A stretch of DNA of 64,000 bases. It comes from Quercus robur. Taxonomy: Eukaryota; Streptophyta; Magnoliopsida; Fagales; Fagaceae. The stretch is taken from contig NC_065541.1 of NCBI RefSeq assembly GCF_932294415.1, positions 48,772,290 through 48,836,289 on the forward strand. The letters run 5' to 3'. Each line of letters begins with the position of its first letter. Position 1 is the stretch's first letter. This document shows, in pieces, positions 48,696 through 59,408 of the stretch. Below the pieces are notes generated by a model. That model did not search any database and had not been told where the DNA came from. It saw only the letters and a program-made list of their open reading frames with translations. A program made the position numbers and the translations under genes.

Positions 48696-49557
48696 TGATA
48701 GTTTTTAGACCCCTTAAACAATTGATTAAACCTAGGTAATTAGTCAAGTTGTTACTTAATCCAATTAAACAAGTCTAGGTTATCACAATATAAAAGATCA
48801 AATCATGCAAAGCAGCGGAAAATAAATAACACAAGATATGATCACCTAGGAAACCAAACCGGTAAAAACCTAAGGAGAATTTGACCTAACTATCCTCAAG
48901 GTAAACTTGAATCCACTATCTTGAAAGAATCGAAGTTCATACAATAAGACTTACAAACCCCCACGCTCGACTTCTTATTGCTACAAACCAGTAGAACTTA
49001 CTGACACGACCACGTGCAAACTCTGAATCCACGGACTCCTTCTTTCTTGGATTCACCACCAGCTACAAGCACACCCGCTTGTGTTTTCTTTAAACTTCAA
49101 TGGCAGCAACTGAATTGATCATCAAGGCATAGATAAATCTTCTCCTTGAAAACCCTAAGTTTGTGTAAAGGAAAACTCCTCTAGATCTCACAAGAGATTT
49201 ACACAAACCGCAAATATGAGCAACACTAAAACGTGGTTAGGGTTTGCCTTTTATACTTAGGACAAATAAAAAACCCTAAAAACGTTTTAAAAAACTTAGG
49301 GCTGAGTTGGACAAATCTGCAAAAAAACATTATGCCCGAGCTTCGATCGATCGAGCCTGTCTTTGGATCGATCGAGCCAGGCTGAAAGCCACAATCCTTT
49401 CCTGCTTTAACTCAATTCCAACTTTACATAGACGCACAACTTTGAGCTAGACTTAAACACTTCTAAACACTTCTAAACACATTGTTTTGATCATGGTTTG
49501 CTAACAATACAAATTAGAGTTCTAAATACATAAAATCCTAAACTTTAGAACCTAATA
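48696..49557 (-). repeat. 5' LTR of the pol-less element (862 bp)
   Basis: It aligns with 42298-43128 with few differences. It holds two TCGATCGATCGA blocks at about 49344-49375 and a local duplication of CACTTCTAAACA near 49460. The right edge reads CCTAATA, where the terminal CA has become TA. Confidence 0.92.
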
Positions 49558-49562
49558 ATAAA

Positions 49563-50588
49563 CTTTATTTTTGTGAAGCAGATGGGAATGGGAAAAAGCC
49601 CATTAGTCCTCCTAACTATCTTGATTGGGAAAATGTCAAGACCTTTGTGAAATTTCTTGGCATATTTTATGAGGCGACACTTAGATTTTCTAGGTCCTTG
49701 TTTGTCACTTCTAATACATACTTCCATGAGTTAATTAGCATTGAAGATCAATTGCAACAATTGTGTGGTGTTGATGGGATCCACTTTTGAAGAGTATGGC
49801 GGTAGAGATGAAAAAAAAATGATAAGTATTGGGAAAGTATAGATAATATCAATTTGATACTTTTTGTTGCTGTTGTTCTTGACTCAAGGTATAGATTGAA
49901 GTATGTAAAATTTTGGTTTAGGGAGTGATATGGAAAGGACAAGGGGGATGCGATGAGTTCTAAGGTTCGGGATGCATTGAAAAGGTTGTATGTGGAGAGA
50001 GTTGGTCAAAATGAAGCTTTGAGTTCTAGTGGTAGTGGTGCTTCATTGTCTAGGGACTCCAGGCCAAGTGTTGGTAATGCTTCATTGTCTGATCGCATTA
50101 AAAGTTATAATAATAGGTTTAAGCAACACTTGGCGGACGAGGACAGTGTGGAAAACAAATCTGAGTTGGATAGGTATTTGTTGGAATCATCTGAGGACCC
50201 TGATGTAGAAGATTTTGACATCTTGACGTGGTGGAAAATAAATTCTTCTAGATATCGAGTTCTTTCCTAAATTGCCCGTGATGTGTTGGCTATTCCTGTC
50301 TCTACAGTTGCATCCGAGTCTGCTTTTAGTACGGGGGGGCGTGTTCTGGATTCGTTCCGTAGTTCACTATCTCCTAATACAATTGAAGCCCTTATTTGTA
50401 TCCAAAATTGGTTGAAGAATGCAAAGAGAAAAAGACCACTAAAACTTCAGGAGTGCATGGATAATGTGGAGGATATGAATAGTTTTGAGATTGACACTAG
50501 TAAAAATATATATATATGTTCATTTTGTTTGTTGTATAGATCAATTGTTTATTTATTTGCTCAATGCTTACGAGTCATTTTATTTTGA
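49563..50588 (+). pseudogene. hAT transposase, C-terminal half (dimerisation domain), with stops
   Basis: The sequence resumes the hAT frame after the retrotransposon: YFCEADGNGKKP, PNYLDWENVKTFVKFL, then ILFVAVVLDSRYRLKYVKFW. The hATC dimerisation domain follows: SELDRYLLESSEDPD, FDILTWWKINSSRY and PVSTVASESAFSTGGRVLD. A nonsense codon TAA at 50268-50270 lies between RVLS and IARDVLAIP, where a CAA codon would fit. Another break lies near 49785-49820. A possible last exon (MEEDPSTVVLDDDDE) is at about 50628-50672. Confidence 0.88.
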
Positions 50589-50672
50589 ATGGGATTGTAA
50601 AAATTGCATTAGTTTGTCCAATGCCTATGGAGGAGGATCCAAGCACCGTTGTGTTGGATGATGATGATGAGT

Positions 50673-51345
50673 GATGTGCTACTCTTTGCTTGGAGTTAAT
50701 TAGTAGTTAGTATTATGTAAATATACTTGCTATTATCATTCGTTTGTGTTAATTATAAATATTTTATTGTTCATAAATGTTTTATTGTTATTAACACGTG
50801 TTTATTTAGTTTTGTTTAGTATTTTGTAGGAGTTCTAGAATGATGCATATTGCAGACTTACTAGATAAAGGACTTACAAGAATTAGCATTCTTTTGCCTA
50901 TATGCTAATTATATTTGTACATGTTATTGGTAGTGGACTTTTCACTAATGGTAGTTATTTAGGTATACATGGGTGGGATTATCATTGGGGATACAAGCAA
51001 CTAGCATTCTTTTGCCTAAATGCTAATTTAATTTATATATCTTTCTTTTGGCATTTGTGGACAATGACAAATGGTTCTGTAATACGTTATTAAGTGGATA
51101 TATTAACGCTTATTGTTATTGACACTGACACACACAGTGACACTAATGATATTATTATATGCTACATGATAGTATTTTGGGAGTTAAACTCTTATTGAAG
51201 CAATTTCAAAATATTTTTGCATGGTGAATGAAATGAAAAAACTTGGATAGTTTGGATCATTACTATTTGGGTGAACAGATATTTTTATGTGAACAGATTT
51301 TTTTTATGTTGAACAGTTTTTTTTATGTGAACAAATTTGTTGAAC

Positions 51346-51388
<43 letters not shown>

Positions 51389-51690
51389 GAACAGATTTTT
51401 TGCACAGATGGCTTGCTAAATAAAAAAACTTTTTGTATTTACTTGAAATCTTGAACAGGTTGATATATTGATATTGGCTTGAAAGCCCAATTTTTTTTAT
51501 TATTAAAAAAATAGTTTTTTTTTTCATATTTTAAACCGACCAAACTGACCGCAAAAAACCGCACCGCTATAGGTCAGAAAACCGACCTTAGGCTGTGTGC
51601 ATCGGTTCCAATTATAAAAAAACCGATCTCTATCGATTCGGTAATAAATTTGGAAAAAAACCACCCCTACCGAACCGCACCCACCCCTAC
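50673..51690 (+). mobile_element. 3' non-coding part of the hAT element
   Basis: AT-rich DNA with short GTGAACAGATTTTTTT-like repeats at 51271-51400, a long T run (about 51350-51383), and the CCGACC/CGGTTC-rich subterminal zone at 51530-51690. No gene is seen. Confidence 0.6.
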
Positions 51691-52263
51691 GTATAGGACC
51701 AACCAAGTCCTTTTTTTTTTTTTTTTTTAATCTGCCCTATGGCCGCATTTGACAAATGCGGCTTTAGATTACCTCTAGCCATGTTTTGTAAACGCGACTA
51801 TAAATTGTCTATAGCCGCGTTTAAGAAACACGGCTTTAGTTTTCCTATAGCCGTGTTTTAAACACGTAACTTCAGCTTTTCCTATGCGGCTTTAGGTTTG
51901 GTATAAATATTACCACAAAAAATCTGATCAGACCTTTTGTTCACCAAACACGTCACTCTAGCTCCCATCTCTCACTCTCACTCTCACTCTCCGATCTCAA
52001 GCTCTCACTCTCCATCTGTCACTCTCCGATCTCAATCTCTCTTAGTCACCACCATCACCATCGAAACTACGAGGCCATCGATTTGTCGACCGATCCAAAT
52101 CGACCATTGCGGGTTGCAACACGAACTACAAGCCGAAATACACGATATGAGAGGCTTGGGAGTTCAAGTACCCTTCACCACCATCACCATCGAAAGCTAA
52201 CGAGTTTGATTTCATGGGTTTTTTGCACCACAACACAAACACACAAACTTCTCGTGATAAACG

Positions 52264-52321
<58 letters not shown>

Positions 52322-52636
52322 ACACCATATCTCCACATTTCTCCATGTCTCTCTCTGTAAATCTCTTTTATTTTTTGTTCTTATCGATGTTTAATTTTTA
52401 TTTATTTATTTTAATTATTCTTTTTTTTTTTCATGAATACTTCATGAATGGCCAATGCATGAAGGAGGATTCAACCTCCTTCATGTATTAGATTTAATAA
52501 TGTTTTCTACGTACCTTCATTTTCCAGAAACTTAATTTCCATTTCCAAACTTCTTGTTGTTGGTTATGGATATTTATCTGAAAACTCAATTTTAATTATT
52601 TTTAAAAATAAAGTTCACGTTGGTGGTCGAACCTTA

Positions 52637-52900
52637 GAGCAACCGCATCAGTCCGTTTAAAATTTTCTATCTATTTTAACATAGAAACCCACTTTTTTCT
52701 ATTTTACACAGACACTTTACAAAAACACATATATCAGTTTATCTATTATACACAATTTTTTTATTTAAATAGTATTTTCCTCACTTTTTTTATTATTTCC
52801 CACCTACCCCCACCTAATACTTATTTCTTTTTTCTCTAAATACACTCCCTTCTTCTTCTTATCCTTATCTCTATCTCCGCCTCTCTTTCTTTTCCTTCTT

Positions 52901-52945
<45 letters not shown>

Positions 52946-53356
52946 CTTTTTCTTTCCTCTTCTTCTTTTACAATTTGAGTTTTATACTTTTATTATAGAT
53001 GATGATTTTGGGTTGGGTTTGATTAAGGGCAGTGATTTTGGGTGGAGAAAATGGTTATTTTGGGTGGATCTACAATTTCTACTTCTCTTTAGCTTCTTCT
53101 TCTTCTTCTTCTTCTTCTTGGCATTGAAGAGTGGGTGAGAGAGAGTCTGACAAGGCAAGAGAGAGGAGAGAGAAAAAATATAAAATAATAGATAGAAGAG
53201 TTACAGTAACCGTGCATATATGCACGGTTACTATAGCAATTGTGCATAAATGCACAATTTTACACCCACTGATGTGGGTGTTTTTTTGCTCAAAATGTGT
53301 AAAATGAGCAACTTTTTCTATTTTGCAAGACTTCACACATACTGATGCTAATGCTC
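52637..53356. mobile_element. PIF/Harbinger-type MITE, 720 bp, TSD TTA
   Basis: The left end GAGCAACCGCATCAGT and right end CTGATGCTAATGCTC are inverted (about 12 of 15 matching) and flanked by TTA on both sides (52634-52636, 53357-53359). The element has a long T tract (about 52904-52940), a (CTT)n run near 53095-53119 and a local inverted repeat (CCGTGCATATATGCACGG at about 53211-53228). No transposase is encoded. To its right the outer Copia frame resumes immediately. Confidence 0.75.
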
Positions 53357-53359
53357 TTA

Positions 53360-56088
53360 ATTGATAATTTATTTAAAATTGATATTGATCCTAATTTTGA
53401 ATGCAATTATTTAAATATGCATGTTAATGTTGGTATAAAGTGGAGCTTGATTAATGAGAAATCCTCTATGCTATGGCATAAGAGATTGAGACATATCTTC
53501 ATAGAAAGAATTAAAAGATTGGTGAAAGATAGAGTTCTAAAAACTCTTGATTTTACTAATTTTGGTACTTGTGTGGACTGCATTAAGAGTAAGTAAACCA
53601 ATAAGGCCACTAAGGGTGCCAAGAGGAGCTCTAAAATTCTTGAAATTATACACACTGATATATGTGGACCATTTGCTACTCCTTGCTTAAATGGTCAGAG
53701 ATATTTTATCTCATTCATTGATGACCATACAAGATATATGTCTCTCTATCTTCTATATGATAAGGTTGAGGCACTAGATGCTTTCAAAACCTATAAGGCA
53801 GAAGTAGAGAAACAAAGAAAAAAGAAAAATAAAATAATTAAATTAGATAGAGGTGGGGAGAATTATGGTAGGTACATAGAAAAGGGACAAATGCCAAGTC
53901 CATTCGCTAAGTTCCTTCAGAAAGAGGGCATCATTGCTCAATATACAATGCCAGGTACACCATAACAAAATGGTGTTTCTAAAAGGAGGAATCGTACACT
54001 TATGGATATGGTAAGGAGTATGATCAGTAACTCTGATCTTCCTTTATCCTTATGGAGTGAAGCCTTAAAAACCGCTGTGTATATCTTAAATAGGGTTCCA
54101 TCTGCAGTTGTTTCCAGAACAGCTTTTGAATTATGGCATGGATGGAAACCTAGTTTAAATCATTTGCACATATGGGGTTGTTCTATTGAAGTAAGGATTT
54201 ATAATCCACATATAAAGAGACTAGAGCCAAGGATAGCTAGCAGATATTTTATGGCTATGTAGTAAATTCTAAATTGTTTAGGTTTTATTGTCCTTCTCAC
54301 ACTCCAAGAATAGTAGAGGTTAGAAATGCTAAATTTCTTGAGGACTTTGAGTTTAGTGGGAATGCTTTTCCTAGAAGGATAGAGTTTGAGAAAGCACAAG
54401 ATTCTATTGAACTACCCTCAAATGATATCCTTGAGGAGCAACCAACCCATCAAGAACAAGCTCATATTAAACCAACTGCTAAAATTTTTGAAAATACAAA
54501 AGAAGCAGAAGGTGTAAGAAGATCCTCAAGAATGAGGAAACCAGAATTTTCTAATGATTATATTGTATATCTCCAAGATTCTGATTTTGACATCAGGCCT
54601 AAAGATGATCCAACTTCGTTTTCTCAAGTCATGAGCGATGGTAATTCCATATTTTGGTATGATGCCATGAAGGAAGAGATGAAGTCTATTGCTAAAAATA
54701 AAGTTTGGGATCTCGTTGAGTTGACAAAAGAAGCAGTAGCTATTGGCTACAAATGGGTTTATAAAACCAAAAGGAAATGCTTCTGGTAACATTGAACGAA
54801 ATAAAGCTAGACTTGTAATTAAGGGTTCACTCAAAAAGAAGGCATTGATTACCATGAAACATTCTCTCCAGTTTCTAAGAAGGATTCGTTTAGAATAATC
54901 ATGACCTTAGTAACTCATTTTGATTTAGAGTTACATCAAATGGATGTGAAAACGACATTCTTGAATGGGGATCTAGAGGAGGCGGTATAAATGGTCCAAT
55001 CTCAAGGATTTTATGATGATAAAGATAGTCATTTGGTTTGCAAGTTGAAGAAATTTCTATATGGGCTAAAGTAGGCCTCGCGACAATGGTATATAAAGTT
55101 TCACAATGTTATCGCTTCATATGGATTTGTTGCAAGTAGTGATTTAGGCTTGCTACACAAGACAAAACAATTTATCTCCAACTTTGAGATGAAGGATTTA
55201 GGTGAAGTCTCATATGTCATTGGCATTGAGATTCATAAAGACAAATCACAAAGAGTCTCAAAAGGCCAACATTGAAAAAGTATTGAAGAGATTCAAAATG
55301 AAAGATTGTACACCAACAATAGCACCCATTTTGAAAGGAGACACATTTAGTAAGAATCAATGTCCTCAAAATGATTTTAGAGCAAGAAAGAATGAAGAAC
55401 ATATCGTATGCATCTACAGTAAGTAGCCTTATGTATGCACAGGTCTGCACAAGGCTTGATATTGGGTTTATAGTAAGGTTATTAGGTCGATATCAAAGTA
55501 ACATTGGTTTGGAGCATTGGAAAGTTGCGAAAAATGTTATGAGGTACTTGCAAGGTACCAAGGATTACAAGTTGACTTACAGACATACTGATCAATTGAA
55601 GGTGATTGGTTATTCAGATTTTGATTTTGTTGGGTCTGTAGACACAAGAAAGTCTACTTCAAGCTATATTTTCCTTCTTTCTAGAGGAGCTATATCTTGG
55701 AGAAGTACTAAGCAAACACTTGTTGCTTCGTCTACCATGGAGGCACAATTTGTTGCATGCTATGAAGCTACAACACAGGCATCATGGTTAAGAAATTTTA
55801 TCATAAGTCTGATGATTATTGATTCTATATCGAGACATCTAAAGATTTTATGTGACAATTCAGCTGCAATTTTCTTCTCTAAGAATAACAGAAGTGGAAG
55901 CCGAAATAAGCATAACAAAATAAAGTACCTCAAGGTTAGAGAGAATGTTAAGAAACAAAAGTTGTCCATCGAGCATATTAGCTAGTACTAAGCTAATGAT
56001 TGCTGATCCTATGACTAAATGTTTGTTGACCAAACCATATAAAGACCACGTGGAACATATGGGACTTAATAGCTTATTTGTTGTATAA
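53360..56088 (+). pseudogene. Decayed Copia pol: integrase, reverse transcriptase, RNase H
   Basis: The GAG-pre-integrase region (MLWHKRLRHIFIERIKRL, CVDCIKSK) is followed by the integrase core (IIHTDICGPFATP, RYFISFIDDHTRYM, LDRGGENYG, SLWSEALKTAVYILNRVPS). RT follows (DYHETFSPVSKKDSFR, HQMDVKTTFLNGDLEEAV, KLKKFLYGLK). RNase H follows (SSLMYAQVCTRLDIGF, VMRYLQGTKDYKLTY, STMEAQFVACYEATTQASWL). Stops and frameshifts are spread throughout. The RT active-site YVDD is missing: GFVASSDLGLLHKTK jumps over the region where it should be, at about 55133. The frame ends HMGLNSLFVV at 56088, before the 3' LTR. Confidence 0.9.
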
Positions 56089-56508
56089 TTTCTCTTTAGT
56101 TGTTTTGTATTTGGGACACATTTGATTGTTCTTAGAGATAAAAGACTATATATTTTGTGCACATAAAGTGTGTGTGTGTGTATATATAAAGTTTATTTAA
56201 TCCATGGGGATAAATAAAGGACAATATATCCGTGGGGATGTTCAAAGGAGGACCCGAATGGCTAATAGGTAGTCCATTCATAAAGAAATAATGACCCATC
56301 AAGTACTCATGTAAAGATTACATTACATTGTAATATATGGAAGGAAATACTCATTATAATTGAGGGCATTACCGCCATGATTTATGTACTGGATTCTTTA
56401 TTTGAGTGGGAGCTTTTCACAACTAGTGACATGGATAATATCATGGCTATAGCATAGTGATAATCACTTATGGAGTTATTTAAATTTCATGTGAGCCAAG
56501 TGGGAGAA

Positions 56509-56919
56509 TGTAGGATTATATCTCCTTAAAGAGAATTTTATGTGGCCCACATTTGAGTGAAGATGAAACTCATGTCTTAAGTTTCCTATTTGTAAAAGTT
56601 ACAGGTTAGATGTAACATCCTTTAGTAACTCTCAATTGGTATAACCTTTTTGGTTAATGAAACACCATGAAATTAAAATTTTTAAGCTCCTTGATGGAAG
56701 GAGAGTTATGAAAATCTTCATCTAAAAGGGTCCCTAGTTTAGCCTGTATACATAGCCTATGTTTCCATCAAAAGAATATGTGTAAGGTAAAGGCCATAAA
56801 CTAGAAGACCCTTTTATATACACTATCATTATATAGTGATTCTTCTTTTCTCCAAACACTTAAACAACTATGGTTGGAGTTATGTTTATTTTGTTCCACA
56901 ACTATAAATTTATCTTACA
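56509..56919 (+). repeat. 3' LTR of the outer Copia element (411 bp)
   Basis: It follows the purine tract CCAAGTGGGAGAA and ends at CTTACA, followed by the target duplication ATATA. Confidence 0.92.
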
Positions 56920-57078
56920 ATATAATAAAAGTAAAGCAATGCAATGCAAACCAAAGCAAAGCAAGAGAGATATGATAGCTAATACATATGGAGGCATAAT
57001 AGTAAAGAAGAATGTGTGTGCATAGTAGAGCGAGGAAATGTAGTTGAGTTGGTACAAGCATAATTTGCATAATATTTT

Positions 57079-58332
57079 TGGTTTAGTCTGTATTGTGCAT
57101 GACAACACAAGCACAACCAGTGTTGGCTCTTACTTTAAGTGAGTTAAGTGACCACCTAAGACCCCCAAATTTTATCCAATTAGGTTAGTTCTTTGATTAT
57201 ATATATATATATATATATATAAAATGTTAATTTTGTAAAATGAATAAATTAAGCCCCAAATTATAGCCAAAAAATAAGGAGAACAAAGATCTAAGAGGAA
57301 AAAAAAGGGGAAATGAGACCAATATATAGCCAAAAAATAAGGAAAACAAACTTCTAAGAGCAAAAAGGGAAATGAGACCAAAATATGGCCAAAAAATAAG
57401 GAAAACAAACTTCTAGGAGAAAAAAATAAGAGAAAGGGGGGGGGGGGGGGATTGGAGTAGTAGGAATGTTGGTTTTTTTTTTTTTTTTTTTGCCCCTCCC
57501 AACTTCGAGGCCGTTTAAATGGAAATCAAACGGTTGAGGTGCCAAATTCTTATTGGACCCTTTGCACCACATTTAGCCATGGTTTAAGGAAAAGGTGGGG
57601 TGTTGTCTTACATATGGTGATCCCAATGGATAATGGTGGTAATGGCAAATGAGTTGAGTTTATTTATGGAGAAAGAAAGATTTTGAATAATAGGATGACA
57701 CTTGGTTCTTGTAGCACTCACCTCATGCATTTTAATGGTGTTATGCTTGGGTGCGACTTCATGCATTTTGAGGTCTAAGACGAACATTTAAAAAAAAAAA
57801 AAAATTTAATTCCAGCAATATTAGTAAAAAAAGGGGGTTGAGTTTTTTTTTTTTTTTTGGGATTTTATGTTTTGTTGACTTTGTTTTGTTTTGTTGAGAG
57901 AGAGGGAGAGAGATTTTAGCTTCTAGGTCACAAAAAATTTATCTATTCTATTTTTTTATATTTCAGTATAATTCATTGGCCTCCTTTCACCATTTTTTTT
58001 TCTCTAAGACATTTTTTTCCCTTATTTTTTGGCTATATTTTTTGCTCCTTGTCCCCTTTTTATTCTCTTTGAAGTTTGTTTTTCATATTTTTTTGCTATA
58101 GTTTGGTCTCATTTCCCCTTTTTGTCCTCTTAGATGTTTGTTCTCCTTATTTTTCGGCTATAATTTGGGGCTTAATTTATTCATTTTACAAAATTAACAT
58201 TTTTTTTTTTTGGAATCAAAGAACTAACCTAATTGGATAAAATTTGGAAGTCTTAGGTGGTTGCTTAACTTGCTTAATGCAAGAGCCAAACTAGTTATGC
58301 TTGTGTTGCCATGCACAACACAGACTAAACCA
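57079..58332. repeat. Large inverted repeat (fold-back element), arms about 330-350 bp
   Basis: The left arm (57079 to about 57420) begins TGGTTTAGTCTGTATTGTGC. The right arm (about 57985-58332) ends GCACAACACAGACTAAACCA. Long shared stretches include TCCAATTAGGTTAGTTCTTT and TTTTGTAAAATGAATAAATT and the following AAGCCCCAAATTATAGCC. Each arm carries about three copies of a roughly 60 bp unit with AGCCAAAAAATAAGGA and AAATGAGACCAA. The left arm has an (AT)n run where the right has a T/A run. The loop (about 560 bp) contains a G15 tract at 57436-57450. Open frames in the arms are translations of the 60 bp unit. Confidence 0.85.
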
Positions 58333-59071
58333 CTATATGCAAGCCTCTACACTACACCATAGCCTACCATACCACTCCTCTCTACATTCCCTCCCACAAA
58401 TTTGGTGCAAGTTTGGCTATAATGGAAAATGAAGCAACTTAGTTAGTTTGGCCTTTTCTTAAAATTTGGTTGACCTAACCGTAGATAGTTCATGCCTTTA
58501 AAGGAAACGGGGCCCCAAAACTTGCTAAATATGATCTTGACTGACCTAGTTTCACGGTGTACTTATTTCCTCTAATATTTTTCTAATCTTGAGTAACTAA
58601 ACAAAGCAACAAACCTTTTAGATATCGTTAAATTTGCTTGATCATGAAAGTAGGATTTTGCAACTTTTTGTGCATGATAGATGAAGTTTAGTTTGACGGG
58701 CTTGCTACGTTTAGGTTGTAGAAGATGAGCCTCTAACACTGACCCATTATATTTGGAAAAAGTGCCATCAATCATTTTTATTTATTATTATTTTTAAATA
58801 AATATCTAAATTTTCATGTTCAGAACATAATAAGTTTAACTTTTTAAAACTTCTCTTTCACAATTATTCCTTCCTGTTATTTATTATCTCGATTATGGAT
58901 GACAAAATATCTTTGCTCTGCTCCATGCCTCCATCCCACTTGGGTATTTTTTCCCCAACTAAAAAGGGGACGAAACATAGATTGATTTTGCTTGCCCTAC
59001 CTTTTTTTTGAGAATTTTTTTTTATTTTTACATATCTAACTTACAATTTATTTTTTACACGTATCTATATC
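58333..59071. other. Intergenic DNA, no gene seen
   Basis: Only short frames and T-rich runs are visible. A (TATATC)n-like run at 59062-59079 precedes the tandem duplication. Confidence 0.5.
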
Positions 59072-59075
59072 TATA

Positions 59076-59408
59076 TCTATACTATTATTTAAAGGGCTTT
59101 TTCTGTTTGGATTCCTCATTTTTTTAGTTTAAAAATGCCCTTAGACCTCTATGTTTAAGTAGAGATAAAACTACAGGACAATATGGTAAAAATGCAACTC
59201 TAACTCCCACCAAAATGTTGCCTAAAAAATAGGATCACTTTCCTGTTAATTTTCAAATTACTTTATCTACTTATAAATTATATTTTCAAAATAAAAATTA
59301 TATATATATATATATATAATTAAAAAAAAAAACAGTTTTTTTTCTATAAAATAGGACCACTAAAAAAAAAGCCTCATCGCATGCACTTTGCACATGTGGT
59401 GAAGCTAG
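59076..59408 (+). mobile_element. Non-autonomous Helitron, copy 1 (333 bp)
   Basis: It starts A|TCTATACTATTATTT and ends GTGGTGAAGCTAG|T. The GC-rich hairpin (CATCGCATGCAC, loop TTT, then GCACATGTGGTG, with G-U pairs) sits just before AAGCTAG. These are the 5' TC, 3' hairpin plus CTAG and A-T target expected of Helitrons. No coding sequence is present. Confidence 0.7.

Larger units (their letters stand above)
42298..49557 (-). mobile_element. 7.26 kb Sirevirus-like LTR retrotransposon with gag and an extra ORF but no pol
   Basis: The LTRs are 42298-43128 and 48696-49557, with target duplication ATAAA at 42293-42297 and 49558-49562. The primer-binding site on the minus strand is TGGTATCAAAGC (complement at about 48683-48694), so it runs right to left. 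It encodes an intact 634-residue gag (48637 to 46733) and, near the 3' LTR, a second ORF (44737 to 43665, one frameshift). Minus-strand purine tracts AAAAAGGGGGAG (about 43617-43628) and AAAGGGGGAG next to the 3' LTR match the Sirevirus pattern. I find no protease, integrase, RT or RNase H; 44738-46732 is non-coding. It would need enzymes from another element. It interrupts the hAT transposase. Confidence 0.92.
39767..51690 (+). mobile_element. hAT DNA transposon (about 4.7 kb before insertion of a retrotransposon)
   Basis: The left end TAGGGGTGTGCAAA (39767) and right end GCACCCACCCCTAC (51690) form short imperfect inverted repeats. They are flanked by CTATAGGA (39759-39766) and GTATAGGA (51691-51698), an 8 bp target duplication with one mismatch, as expected for hAT. 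Subterminal CCGA/CGGTT-rich stretches occur at both ends. A BED/RNase-H/dimerisation transposase gene lies inside in two pieces, interrupted by a retrotransposon at 42298-49557. A TATA-like GTATATAAG at 40093 and a CT-rich leader precede the gene. Confidence 0.85.
39545..52633. mobile_element. CACTA-like element fragment with GCGGCTATAG subterminal repeats (split by the hAT element; right end uncertain)
   Basis: The left edge reads CATTACCAAACACGCGG, close to CACTA-type termini. 39545-39766 and 51699-51900 are packed with direct and inverted copies of ATAGCCGCGTTT and AAACGCGGCTATAG, the subterminal repeat style of plant CACTA elements. An inverted TTTGGTA occurs at about 51897. Beyond it come TATAAATATT (51902) and a CT-rich leader-like stretch (51945-52340, with a 50 bp (CT)n run), which could be the promoter of a captured or transposase gene. 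No transposase was found. The right terminus could be near 51905 or further right up to the MITE. Confidence 0.55.
37626..56919 (+). mobile_element. Outer Copia retrotransposon hosting the nested stack
   Basis: The LTRs are 37626-38057 and 56509-56919, both beginning TGTAGGATTATATC and ending ATTTATCTTACA. A target duplication ATATA lies at 37621-37625 and 56920-56924. After the 5' LTR comes a primer-binding-like TTTGTATCAGAGC (about 38060-38072). Before the 3' LTR is the purine tract AAGTGGGAGA. Damaged gag and protease (38726-39545) and damaged integrase, RT and RNase H (53360-56088) are collinear with Copia. The interval 39545-53359 is later insertion. Without the inserted DNA the element is about 5.5 kb, normal for Copia. 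Confidence 0.93.
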
